From Mucilaginibacter gossypii (GTDB lineage: Bacteria > Bacteroidota > Bacteroidia > Sphingobacteriales > Sphingobacteriaceae): a DNA stretch of 64,000 bases. Positions 52,605 to 61,716 of the stretch are shown piece after piece. A program made the translations under genes and the position numbers. Position 1 is the first letter of the stretch; each line of letters starts with the position of its first letter. The stretch covers positions 1-64,000 of the forward strand of contig NZ_FNCG01000016.1 in the NCBI RefSeq assembly GCF_900100945.1, read 5' to 3'. The notes below the pieces were generated by a model, which saw only the letters and a program-made list of their open reading frames with translations, did not search any database and had not been told where the DNA came from.

Positions 52605-54221
52605 ATGAAAAAGATTTTTTTTATATGTGCCGCTATTGCTGTGATCATGAGCACATATTCATGTACAAAATTAGATGTACCTGTTGAATCACAATATGTA
52701 AAGTCAAATTTCCCTGTTACTGATGCCGATTATACGGCATTACTGGGTACTATTTATTCAAACCTGTCGTCAAGTTACGCAGTACCATACTGGCGCATGC
52801 AGGATATGTCAACCGATGAGGCTATCCTGCCTGCCCGAGATGGCAACTTTGACGATGGGGGGCAGTACCGTCAGTTGCACTACCACACCTGGACCTTTGA
52901 TCACCCTAACGTCATAGGCGTATGGCAATGGGGCTTTGGCGGTATCAATACCTGTAATCGTATTATCAGCGTTATAAATAACTCACCATCGTCAGCAACA
53001 AAAAAAGCGTCGTCAACTGCCGAGGTTAAAGCAATGCGTGCCTTGTACCTGTATTTTATGATGGATTTGTATGGAAACGTTCCTATCATCACCGACTTCC
53101 CTGTGACTACGCAACCTACCAATCAGCCACGCGCTAAAGTGTATGAGTTTATTGAAAGCGAATTAAAATCCGTTTTACCGTTATTACCCGCAAAAAGCAG
53201 CAACGGCCCAACAAACGTAGCACAATACGGCCGTCCAACAAAGGGTATGGTGTTTGCCTTGCTCGCAAAAATGTACCTAAACTCGGGTGTATACACGGGT
53301 ACCACCCGTTACCAGGAAACCGTTGCCATGTGCGATAGCGTGCAGGCCAACACCAATTATTTCCTGGATGCAAAATACCGCGATATATTTTTGCCAACCA
53401 ACGGCGCTCAAGTCAATGAAACTATTTTCGCCGTTCCTTATGATCAGCAAATTCCGGGCAACCAGTTTACCCGTTTTGGTTTCTTTTATTACCTGGCGCA
53501 AGCATACGGCTTTAACGTAGGCTTAAGTATTGCCATGAGCACCACACCTGAGTTCTATAACCGCTTTAACATTCCCGGCGATGACCGTACCAAAACATGG
53601 CTTGCGGGACCGCAATATTATCCTGATGGCAATGGCGGCTTCACCAATCAACCTGTCTATTACCCGGCTCCGAATGCAATCAAACAAATTAACATTATCC
53701 CAACACTAACCCTTACCGGCTTAAAACCAATGGATTTGGGTAATGATGTGACAACCTCGCAATCGGAAGGTGTACGTTCAATTAAATACTATCCTGATGT
53801 TAACATCATCCAGGCTACCCGTTTAAACAGTAACGATGTACCGGTATTCCGTTTGGCCGATATTTACCTGATGAAAGCTGAAGCTATTTTACGCGGTGCG
53901 GCTCCAACAACCATCAATGGCGATGCCCAAACTCCGCTTACTTTGGTAAACAAACTACGCAGCCGTGCCCACGCGGAGCTTGCTACATCAATTGATTTGG
54001 ATGGTTTGCTGGATGAGCGCGCGCGTGAGCTTTCATGGGAAGCATGGCGCCGTAATGACCTGATCCGTTATGGCTTATTCGAGAAAGAGTATCCACTACC
54101 GGTTATGGGCGGCAAAACGGACGACCTGAAAATGAACACCGATCCAACCCGTAGGTTATATCCGATTCCATCAACCGAATTAAAAACCAACCCTAACCTG
54201 AAACAGAACCCGGGCTATTAA
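52605..54221 (+). CDS. SusD/RagB family nutrient-binding outer-membrane lipoprotein
   Basis: 538 aa. The signal peptide ends in the lipobox TYSC (Cys about 20). The TPR-like scaffold is visible: AEVKAMRALYLYFMMDLYGNVPIIT, GRPTKGMVFALLAKMYLNSGVYTGT, RLADIYLMKAEAILRG and LDGLLDERARELSWEAWRRNDLIRYG, the conserved C-terminal signature. It captures the substrate for the SusC pore. It is directly downstream of susC and ends at a strong terminator. Confidence 0.96.
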   Translation: MKKIFFICAAIAVIMSTYSCTKLDVPVESQYVKSNFPVTDADYTALLGTIYSNLSSSYAVPYWRMQDMSTDEAILPARDGNFDDGGQYRQLHYHTWTFDHPNVIGVWQWGFGGINTCNRIISVINNSPSSATKKASSTAEVKAMRALYLYFMMDLYGNVPIITDFPVTTQPTNQPRAKVYEFIESELKSVLPLLPAKSSNGPTNVAQYGRPTKGMVFALLAKMYLNSGVYTGTTRYQETVAMCDSVQANTNYFLDAKYRDIFLPTNGAQVNETIFAVPYDQQIPGNQFTRFGFFYYLAQAYGFNVGLSIAMSTTPEFYNRFNIPGDDRTKTWLAGPQYYPDGNGGFTNQPVYYPAPNAIKQINIIPTLTLTGLKPMDLGNDVTTSQSEGVRSIKYYPDVNIIQATRLNSNDVPVFRLADIYLMKAEAILRGAAPTTINGDAQTPLTLVNKLRSRAHAELATSIDLDGLLDERARELSWEAWRRNDLIRYGLFEKEYPLPVMGGKTDDLKMNTDPTRRLYPIPSTELKTNPNLKQNPGY

Positions 54222-54238
54222 TTAGTAACATTTTTTAT

Positions 54239-54270
54239 ACAAGCGCAAAAGGCCTGCCTTTTGCGCTTGT
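54239..54270 (+). terminator. Strong terminator after susD
   Basis: ACAAGCGCAAAAGG and CCTTTTGCGCTTGT form a perfect 14-bp stem with a four-base loop, followed by TTTGTT. It separates susCD from the PI-PLC gene, though partial readthrough is possible. Confidence 0.9.
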
Positions 54271-54299
54271 TTTGTTAAACCAATAATATATTTACCAAA

Positions 54300-55394
54300 A
54301 TGAAACTTACAGGCGGATTAATTGGGGGCATTATTCTTTCAGCATCTGCGCTATTGAGCAATCCAGGCGACCAGAAAATGAACCATTTCCAGGTAATAGG
54401 CTCGCACAATAGCTATAAACAAGCCATCAACCCTAAGCTGTTCCGTTTTTTGCAACAGCGCGATTCGGTTGGTATGAGCAAGATCGATTATGAGCACATC
54501 AGTCTTACCGACCAGCTTAATTTAGGTTTAAACGCTTTGGAAATAGACGTTTACGCCGATACCAAAGGTGGCAAGTATGCCCACCCTAAAGGGCTGGATT
54601 GGGTACCGGGCCAGCCTGCTTTTGATACCCGGGGCGTAATGAAGGAGCCGGGTTTTAAAGTATTCCACATTGAGGATATTGACTTCCGCAGCAATTGCGC
54701 AACTTTTAAGCTTTGCCTGCAGGAGTTGAAGAAATGGAGTGATGAACATCCTGATCATAATCCCATTTACATTACCATGAATGCTAAAGACGAGCCGTCA
54801 AAAAAACCAGGGTTCACTGTTCCGGAAAAATTTACAGCTAAAACCTTTGACAATCTGGATAAAGAAATTTTAGACTATCTGGGCAAACAATATTTAATTA
54901 CCCCCGATGATGTGCGCGGCACATACAAAACCCTTGAAGCCGCTGTATTGCACAACAACTGGCCAACGCTTAAAGCGGCCAAAGGGAAGTTCATTTTTAT
55001 TCTTGATGAAAAAGGCGAAAAAAGAGCTGCCTATATCGCAGGTCACCCATCGTTAAAAGGCCGTGTATTGTTTGCCGATGCATTGCCGGGCACACCTGAA
55101 GCCGCCATTCACATTATGAATGATGCTAAAAAGGACCTGGCAGCCATTCAAAAACTGGTTAAGAAAGGTTACATTATCCGTACCCGTGCCGACTCGGATA
55201 CAGAAGAAGCCCGCGCAAATGATATGAGCTCGTTTATAGCAGCCCAAAAATCAGGTGCACAGATCATCAGTACCGATTATTATAAAAAAAGTACCCATTT
55301 TAAATCTGATTATGTGATCAGTTTTGCAGGCGGCAATTATTTTAAACCCGATCCGCTGTTTAAAACCAACGCTTCTGTTTCGGTGGGTAACTAA
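54300..55394 (+). CDS. Phosphatidylinositol-specific phospholipase C-like protein (Ca2+-dependent type)
   Basis: 364 aa with a signal peptide ending about residue 22. VIGSHNSYKQAI carries the first catalytic His, ALEIDVYADTKGG the Ca2+-site acidic residues and FKVFHIEDIDFRSNCATF the second His, as in the PI-PLC-C1 family with its TIM barrel. DEKGEKRAAYIAGHPSLKGRVLF lies near the C-terminal half. It would cleave inositol or related phosphodiesters outside the inner membrane. Its position after susCD suggests that its product is imported by that pair. Confidence 0.88.
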   Translation: MKLTGGLIGGIILSASALLSNPGDQKMNHFQVIGSHNSYKQAINPKLFRFLQQRDSVGMSKIDYEHISLTDQLNLGLNALEIDVYADTKGGKYAHPKGLDWVPGQPAFDTRGVMKEPGFKVFHIEDIDFRSNCATFKLCLQELKKWSDEHPDHNPIYITMNAKDEPSKKPGFTVPEKFTAKTFDNLDKEILDYLGKQYLITPDDVRGTYKTLEAAVLHNNWPTLKAAKGKFIFILDEKGEKRAAYIAGHPSLKGRVLFADALPGTPEAAIHIMNDAKKDLAAIQKLVKKGYIIRTRADSDTEEARANDMSSFIAAQKSGAQIISTDYYKKSTHFKSDYVISFAGGNYFKPDPLFKTNASVSVGN

Positions 55395-55415
55395 AACACA
55401 TCACTATAAAATAAT

Positions 55416-55448
55416 AGAGGCCGGTATTAAAACTACGGGCCTCTTTTT
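55416..55448 (+). terminator. Terminator after the PI-PLC gene
   Basis: AGAGGCC and GGCCTCT form a 7-bp stem with a 15-base loop, followed by TTTTTG. Confidence 0.7.
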
Positions 55449-55468
55449 GTTACCAGCCGGCATTGATA

Positions 55469-55750
55469 TTAAACTGTGGCGGTGCTTGTTGTTGGATCAA
55501 TGATGGCTTTAACTTCGGCAATACTGGTTACCGGGAAGCCGCCTTTCATGGCATGTTCGCGAATAACATCTTCACTTTCGGCAATGTGGATGCAATAGAT
55601 CTTATCAGCCGTAACAAACGACTGAATCCAATGGTATGGCTTTCCCAATTCATTTACAACCGAACACGATGCCTGTGAAATAGCCTGTAATTCCTCGGCC
55701 GATAGGTTACCAGCGCCGGGCAGCTCCCTTTCAATTACAAATTTTTTCAT
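55469..55750 (-). CDS. DUF4242 domain protein (SCO4226-type, nickel-binding-like)
   Basis: 93 aa. FVIERELPGAGNLSAEELQAISQASCSVV is the first ferredoxin-like strand and helix, and YHWIQSFVTADKIYCIHIAESEDVIREHAMKGGFPVTSI the second, matching DUF4242 with its His and Glu metal candidates. It is small, cytosolic and of unknown role. It has no operon partner. Confidence 0.88.
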   Translation of the reverse strand: MKKFVIERELPGAGNLSAEELQAISQASCSVVNELGKPYHWIQSFVTADKIYCIHIAESEDVIREHAMKGGFPVTSIAEVKAIIDPTTSTATV

Positions 55751-56006
55751 AAAATATGATTTAATAAAGGTTAAATATTACTTTCAACAGCAACGCTAAA
55801 TCAACAGGTGTAATTGGCAGAAATGGAAAATAAAATGCTGATAAATAAGTAGCAACATTTTATAAATCAAAGCTATAGAATAAATAAGCAATAACCCAGC
55901 TTCGGCGTATTTAATTTTTACGAGGTAGGAGTGTTCAGAAAAAAAGAAACCCCGCGTGATCTTACATCACGCGGGGTTCCTTTTTTAATTCAAACGCCTT
56001 TTATTT
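55751..56006 (-). terminator. Intergenic region with the ClC-gene terminator
   Basis: 55948-55978 holds AACCCCGCGTGAT and ATCACGCGGGGTT, a perfect 13-bp stem with a five-base loop. T-runs flank it on both strands, so it can end the minus-strand ClC transcript. The remaining DNA is AT-rich with no gene seen. Confidence 0.75.
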
Positions 56007-57863
56007 TTAAGATTTAGCCTTGCTGCGGCCACGGGCAGCGATTTTAAGCCTACGCCGTTTAAGGGAGATCTGTGTGTTTTGCTTCCTGTTTTCGGCAACG
56101 TACTGATAGTAGGTGTTCAAGATCTCTTTATAGGAGATTTGCCCGGCTATGGTATTTCCGGTGGCAATAACGGGAAGCACCTCTACCGATTCTTCGGCCA
56201 TAATCTCCACAACGCGTTTCAGCGGATCATTGCTTTTCACGGCCTGTTTACTTGCCCTGGTTATATTACTTATGGCGAGTTCGGCAGAAATACTATGGTT
56301 ATAAATGTCGGTCAGGCTAACCATGCCTGCATAGCTTCCATCATTATTAATCACTATAAAAAAACTTTGGGTAATATTATTTCCGGTAAGCCAGGCCCTG
56401 GTTTCGGCTATGGTACTATTGCTTTTTAAGGTTTCACCAACTTCATTATTAACGTCGGCAACAGTTAATACCTGTAACAAATCAGGTTCGTATGAATCAG
56501 GGGTGTATACCCCACGGCGGGCAATTTTTTCGGTCATGATGGTATTTTCCATCAGGAAGAATGAAACCAGGTATGATGCTGTACAGGCACCAAGCAAAGG
56601 CAGTAATGCGTGCGATTGCATGGTAGCCTCCAGCGCGAAGGTGATACTGGTTAAATAAGCCCTTGAAGCGCCTGCAAACATAGCGGCCATACCAATAAGC
56701 GCAGCTATTGGAACACTTATGCCCGCATCAGGAAATACCAGGTGTACCAGTGTGCCAAAAGCCGCACCAGCCGCACCGCCAATGGTTAACAAGGGAGCAA
56801 GCGTACCGCCCGAAGTGCCGCTGCCCAGGGCTATAGCCCATGAAAGAAATTTGAATAAACACAAACGCACAATTAGCATCAATGATAATGTGCCCGAAAG
56901 AATAGTAATAATATTATCATATCCTACGCCGAGGGTGTGCGGCGCAAAATAACCTATCAGGCCTACCGCCAGGCCACCAATTGCAGGCCACCACATCCAG
57001 TGGATAGGCAGTTTTTCAAAGCTATCTTCAATAAAATAAACTATTTTGGTAAGCCCCAATGATATAAAGCCAATGACCAGGCCAATGATGCTGTAAATAG
57101 CCAGGGCGGTATTTGAAGGTGTATCTACATCAGGCATCGGGAATACAGGCCCAGCTTCAAATAACAGATGGTGCCCGGCCGCTCCGGTGATACAAGCTAA
57201 TGCCACCGGTAATATGGCCCTGGGCGAAAACTCGAACAGCAACAGCTCAATAGCTAAAAACACCGCTGCTATGGGTGTGCCAAATATGGCCGACATACCC
57301 GCTGTTGCTCCTGCTGCCAAAATAATTTTACGCTCGTTGGGCGATATTTTGAATAACTGACCAAAGGTTGAACCAAGTGCCCCGCCTGTTGCAATAATAG
57401 GTCCCTCGGCGCCAAATGGCCCGCCGGTACCTATGGCTATGGCCGATGATACGGGTTTCAGAAAAGTTATAATCGGTTTTATTTTGCTTTTATTTACCAG
57501 GATCTGCTCCATTGCCTCAGGTATGCCATGCCCCCTGATCGCCTTGGAGCCATACAGGGCCATAATGCCTACTATAATGCCGCCTATAGCCGGTATAACA
57601 ATTACCCATAAACCCAAATGGTTATTGGCCGGGCTGTGAAAGCCGGCATCCAGCGTTCCGTAAAATGAGATATTGGTAACGATATTAATAAGATAGATAA
57701 GGCCTTTGGCTATTACGCTGATAAGGCCGGCAATAAGTATACAAAGTGCCGATATAAAGATCAGCCTTGTTTTCATTTGCCTGGTGCCTTTTAAGCCGGA
57801 TTTAAAATTATAAAGATCATTTAGTGAAGGTGAAACCGGGATGGCGTTCTGTTTTGTTTCCAT
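56007..57863 (-). CDS. ClC family voltage-gated chloride channel/transporter with CBS domains
   Basis: 618 aa. The membrane part (about 30-430) shows GHGIPEAMEQ in place of GSGIP, GPFGAEGPIIATGGALGS with the gating-type Glu, and GSGTSGGTLAPLLTIGG. A C-terminal CBS pair (about 455-590; LQVLTVADVNNEVGE and ISNITRASKQAVKSNDPLKRVVEIMAEES) follows, then a very basic tail (KRRRLKIAARGRSKAKS). It probably moves chloride (with H+) and senses nucleotides or ionic strength through CBS. It is a single gene with a terminator. Confidence 0.92.
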   Translation of the reverse strand: METKQNAIPVSPSLNDLYNFKSGLKGTRQMKTRLIFISALCILIAGLISVIAKGLIYLINIVTNISFYGTLDAGFHSPANNHLGLWVIVIPAIGGIIVGIMALYGSKAIRGHGIPEAMEQILVNKSKIKPIITFLKPVSSAIAIGTGGPFGAEGPIIATGGALGSTFGQLFKISPNERKIILAAGATAGMSAIFGTPIAAVFLAIELLLFEFSPRAILPVALACITGAAGHHLLFEAGPVFPMPDVDTPSNTALAIYSIIGLVIGFISLGLTKIVYFIEDSFEKLPIHWMWWPAIGGLAVGLIGYFAPHTLGVGYDNIITILSGTLSLMLIVRLCLFKFLSWAIALGSGTSGGTLAPLLTIGGAAGAAFGTLVHLVFPDAGISVPIAALIGMAAMFAGASRAYLTSITFALEATMQSHALLPLLGACTASYLVSFFLMENTIMTEKIARRGVYTPDSYEPDLLQVLTVADVNNEVGETLKSNSTIAETRAWLTGNNITQSFFIVINNDGSYAGMVSLTDIYNHSISAELAISNITRASKQAVKSNDPLKRVVEIMAEESVEVLPVIATGNTIAGQISYKEILNTYYQYVAENRKQNTQISLKRRRLKIAARGRSKAKS

Positions 57864-58030
57864 GTTTTGATTAGTCCCGTTCCGTTTTAGGGGACTGTGC
57901 TATTTTTCTTGCAAAGGTAATACTTAAAGCAGCATAAATAAATTTTATTTTCAATTTTATATTGCATATGCAATGTTTTTATTTAACATTTGCTAAGTTT
58001 TTAATAAAAATCATTGCACAAACAATAGTT

Positions 58031-58264
58031 ATGAAAATTACCAGTATTATTCTTTCTGTTTTAGGTGCCGCAAGCATCATTGCCGGATTGTTGCTATTCA
58101 GGAACCTGAATACCGTTAACCCTTTCGATTCCCATCCATGGAGCATTAACATCAATGGCATCCGCTCATTTCCATGGCCTGTTTTTGGCGGTGCGGTATT
58201 GTTAAGTTTGGGAGTTATTTTTAACATGGCTACCTGGGAACAGCCAAAAGGCCGCCGCTTTTAA
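58031..58264 (+). CDS. Small two-segment membrane protein
   Basis: 77 aa from the ATG at 58031. Segment 1 is ITSIILSVLGAASIIAGLLLF, segment 2 is FPWPVFGGAVLLSLGVIFNMA, with a hydrophilic NTVNPFDSHPWSININGIR loop between and a basic tail GRRF. The longer frame from 57962 adds a stretch without support. It is probably an inner-membrane protein of unknown role, upstream of the Crp/Fnr gene by 49 bp. Confidence 0.6.
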   Translation: MKITSIILSVLGAASIIAGLLLFRNLNTVNPFDSHPWSININGIRSFPWPVFGGAVLLSLGVIFNMATWEQPKGRRF

Positions 58265-58313
58265 TAAATTAGCATGTTTTTATAACAGCACCGGCTTAAA
58301 TACACATCAATAA

Positions 58314-59015
58314 ATGGCGAAAAACAAAGATAAATGCGATTTGGGGACTTGCTTTTTATGTACACACTGCCTGCCCGACTGGATCCCGGCAATCAGCGCC
58401 GCCAGGAAAAATATCATTGTAAAAAAGGGGCAGCAGATCTTTAAAGAAGGTGATCCCGTTACCGGCATTTACTTTGTTTATTCAGGCACGGTAAAGGTTC
58501 ATAAAAAGTGGGATAAGGAAAAAGAGCTTATTCTCCGGTTTGCCCGCGAAGGCGATATTGTTGGGCATCTTGGTTTAGGCAGTACTGAGTTTTACCCGGT
58601 TTCGGCCACAGCCATTAAGGCAGGTATAATTTGCTATATCGAAATGCCCTTTTTTGAAAGTACACTGCAGGTTAACAATAACTTTGTTATTAAGCTGATG
58701 CGCTTCTTTGCCAACGAATTGCAGGAATCGGAAAAACGGATGCGCAACCTGGCACACATGCCGGTTAAAGGCCGCGTAGCCCAGGCTTTTATTTCGCTTA
58801 AAAACAAATTCGGCCTAAATGAACAGGGCTTTATCAATATTGAACTTACCCGGCAGGATCTGGCCTCATTTACAGGCGCAGCTTATGAATCACTCTTTCG
58901 CACCATTAATGATTTTATCGATGAGGAGATCATCGAAATATCGGGCAAAAGCATCCGCATAAAAAATGAAGCCACATTGCTGAAACTGACGGAAGAGGAG
59001 CAGCAGGCCGGATAG
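58314..59015 (+). CDS. Crp/Fnr family regulator with an FNR-like N-terminal cysteine cluster
   Basis: 233 aa. N-terminal Cys8, Cys13, Cys16 and Cys19 (CDLGTCFLCTHC) precede the beta-roll (VKKGQQIFKEGDPVTGIYFVYSGTVKV) and the C-terminal winged HTH (IELTRQDLASFTGAAYESLFRTINDF). A four-Cys cluster of this form could bind an Fe-S cofactor for oxygen or NO sensing; spacing differs from E. coli FNR, so this is inferred. It may be cotranscribed with the small membrane protein before it. Confidence 0.92.
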   Translation: MAKNKDKCDLGTCFLCTHCLPDWIPAISAARKNIIVKKGQQIFKEGDPVTGIYFVYSGTVKVHKKWDKEKELILRFAREGDIVGHLGLGSTEFYPVSATAIKAGIICYIEMPFFESTLQVNNNFVIKLMRFFANELQESEKRMRNLAHMPVKGRVAQAFISLKNKFGLNEQGFINIELTRQDLASFTGAAYESLFRTINDFIDEEIIEISGKSIRIKNEATLLKLTEEEQQAG

Positions 59016-59040
59016 GTTGCCTGAAAAAACCTGACACCAC

Positions 59041-61716
59041 TCAAATATGAAACATTATTTTGAGCAATATAATCCTTCCCGGCAAGGTGTACGAACTGGC
59101 GGTTAATGTATTGGCCGATAAATAAAGCGTGTTATAAGTTTTTACGTTCAGAAAATTAGCGGCACTCAGCTCCAGGTCGGTTTTCCATTTTTCGACCCTG
59201 AATTTTGCCGAGGCATCTGCAAAAAAGTATTTGAGTTCAGGATTGCCTTGCTGACGGGTAAAGTAATGCTCGCCTGATAATTTGAACTGCAAATTGGTTA
59301 CAGGGTTATAATTGATCGAGGCTTGCTGAAGCAACTGGTTAATATGATAAGCCGATGCCTCCACAGCCGAATGACTTTGGATTTGGGTAAATATAACTTT
59401 ATAGCTAAAATTTACCTGCTCATTCACTTTGGTATCTGCACCGGCATTGATGGTTCTGGAAATGGTATTGAAAGGCAGCAGCACGTTATTCTGGATCTGC
59501 ACCGACTTATTACTTTGCCATTGTATCCCTCCGCTGAAAGTGGTTTTTAAAGCAAAGGAATATTTGCTGACGGTGCCGTTCACCGTCCATGAATCGGTAC
59601 TGTTGCGGTATGGCAGCACTACACGCTGCCGCAGGGTGTTGGTAATTACTTCTGAAGCGATATTATTGGAAACGATATGGTTATAAACAATGTTCAGGCT
59701 GGCGAACAAAAGGGTGAGCGCCTTGCGGTAGTTAAACCCAAGGGCCACAAGTTGGTTCTGCCGTTCGGTAAGGCCGGCATTATTGGCATAAAGTGTCCGG
59801 TAGTCCTTCAGGATATAGCCCTGGTACATATCTTCTATGGTACCCGCCTCACTGCGGTAGCTGTAAAGCAAATTCAGGTAGTTCTCCATCCCGGTTTGAT
59901 ATTTTACTTTTAGCTGCGGATTGAAATATAACCTGGTTAAACCCTTACGCAGGGCATACAGGCCATCCGAATAATTGATCTGCTGCAGACTTAACGGCAA
60001 GGTGAGGTTCACTTTGAGGATACTGCCTGGCAGATCGTAGGCTGCTTCCGTGTATAGTTTTTTTCTTGTCCAGTTTAAATGGTTGATGGAACTGTCTGAT
60101 TGCAGGTTGATGGTATTATTAGTCTGTACAACGTTTAGATCTGAGTTTAACTTTTGTGATTGAACACTGAACCCTGTTCTGAAACTTTGCGTGATAAGGT
60201 TCGACGGTATTTTGAAAGAAATATAGTTATTGGTATACCACGCAGGTACATTCACATTTTGCACCAACTGCGCATAAGGGACATCATTGTTAAAAATTGG
60301 ATTGTTATAGTCCGGCCCAATTGTCCTGCTCTCGGGCTCAGTCGAATGACTGATATAGGAGTAAGCCTGGATAATGTTGTTTGATCTTAAGGATTTGATC
60401 AGGTTAAATTCATTAGAAAAATTCAGCGCGTTATCTTTAAATACCTGGTTTACCATGCCGCCGTTTGTATTCAGGTCTGAGTAATTGGTGGACCGGTTGT
60501 TATCCATCAGCAACACATCGTTCAGGTAATATTTATCCTGGTTAATGTTCAGCGTAAACTGGGTATGCAATATGTGGGGGCGGAAGCGGTTACGTTGAGT
60601 TTCATTATAGCGTACCGTATCGCCGGGTAAAAAGATGGTGGTGTGCTGGCTGTAGTCCTGCCGCCGGGTATCGCGCAAATAGTAAGCATTGATCTTCATC
60701 TGCACATTCTTTTTAAAATTGACCAGGTTATTGAGATTGAGGATCCCCGGGCGATTGAACAGATACCGGTTACGTGATAAAGCCGGGTCATTCACCGAAC
60801 CAAGCGATAACATGGTGGCCGGCACATCGTTATCGATCCGCTGCATATTATCGGCAAAATTGTGCGATACCAGGTCCTGCTGCAGGTCGTTACCTGTGTT
60901 ATTGCCTTTAAGGTAATTAATGGCTTTGTACTTATCCTTAAACATCATGGCGTTCAAATCTACATCATAATTGCCCGGCAAGCCCGCGCCGATGCTCTCT
61001 TGCCCCACCATCTGCAATTTAGCGCCTTTTTTGAAGCTGAGGTTGAGCGCCACATCATCGCTCATTACTTTATTTTGGAGCACTTTAACGGGCTGGTGGT
61101 TCTGGATCACCTGCACCTGGTCTACCACCCCTTGGGGAATGGTAGTGGTAGCGATATTATATTTATCGTCCAGCAGGTTATCACCACCGATGTACAGGTT
61201 GGAGATCGGCTTATTGTTATAGCTGATCCTGCCATCAGCGGCAACCGTTATACCCGGCAGTTTTTTGATCACATCGCCAATAACCCTGTCCTGCACACTG
61301 CTGAAATCAGATACTTTATAGCTTAGGGTATCACCGTTTGTCCGCAACACCGGCCGGCTGCTTTTAATCACTACGGCCTGTAATTGGTTGATGGAAACAG
61401 ATAAAGTGAAATCAACGGGAGCTTGCAAATCCGTAATGACCCTGCTCTCATTTTTATAGCCTATACAACGCACCTCGACCAGCAGGCCGCTCACGGGTGT
61501 ATCTGCCGGGGCCGGCAAAATGTAGGCGCCTCTGGTATCGGTAATGGTATAGTTTATAATGTTATTAGTGGCCGCGTTTTTGAGGTTAATGGTGGCATAA
61601 GGCACCGGTTTCCCGGTGCTGTCTTTCACTGTGCCCTTAATACTTTGACCAAAGCCGTGAGCCGAAAACAGTAACCCTATAACCAGCAACCATACTGACT
61701 TTATAATCCGGCTCAT
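59041..61716 (-). CDS. Outer-membrane beta-barrel protein with carboxypeptidase-like N-terminal domain
   Basis: 891 aa. The signal peptide ends at HGFGQ. A CarboxypepD_reg-like domain (about 25-110; SIKGTVKDSTGKPVPYATIN) and a plug-like region (VQDRVIGDVIKKLPGITVAADGRISYNNKPISNLYIGG) are followed by a long strand-rich barrel ending LPGRIILLKIMFHI. This matches the barrel proteins coupled to GLPGLI genes in Bacteroidota. The ATG overlaps the end of the GLPGLI gene by 4 bp, so the two proteins are translationally coupled and probably act together. Substrate unknown. Confidence 0.9.
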   Translation of the reverse strand: MSRIIKSVWLLVIGLLFSAHGFGQSIKGTVKDSTGKPVPYATINLKNAATNNIINYTITDTRGAYILPAPADTPVSGLLVEVRCIGYKNESRVITDLQAPVDFTLSVSINQLQAVVIKSSRPVLRTNGDTLSYKVSDFSSVQDRVIGDVIKKLPGITVAADGRISYNNKPISNLYIGGDNLLDDKYNIATTTIPQGVVDQVQVIQNHQPVKVLQNKVMSDDVALNLSFKKGAKLQMVGQESIGAGLPGNYDVDLNAMMFKDKYKAINYLKGNNTGNDLQQDLVSHNFADNMQRIDNDVPATMLSLGSVNDPALSRNRYLFNRPGILNLNNLVNFKKNVQMKINAYYLRDTRRQDYSQHTTIFLPGDTVRYNETQRNRFRPHILHTQFTLNINQDKYYLNDVLLMDNNRSTNYSDLNTNGGMVNQVFKDNALNFSNEFNLIKSLRSNNIIQAYSYISHSTEPESRTIGPDYNNPIFNNDVPYAQLVQNVNVPAWYTNNYISFKIPSNLITQSFRTGFSVQSQKLNSDLNVVQTNNTINLQSDSSINHLNWTRKKLYTEAAYDLPGSILKVNLTLPLSLQQINYSDGLYALRKGLTRLYFNPQLKVKYQTGMENYLNLLYSYRSEAGTIEDMYQGYILKDYRTLYANNAGLTERQNQLVALGFNYRKALTLLFASLNIVYNHIVSNNIASEVITNTLRQRVVLPYRNSTDSWTVNGTVSKYSFALKTTFSGGIQWQSNKSVQIQNNVLLPFNTISRTINAGADTKVNEQVNFSYKVIFTQIQSHSAVEASAYHINQLLQQASINYNPVTNLQFKLSGEHYFTRQQGNPELKYFFADASAKFRVEKWKTDLELSAANFLNVKTYNTLYLSANTLTASSYTLPGRIILLKIMFHI

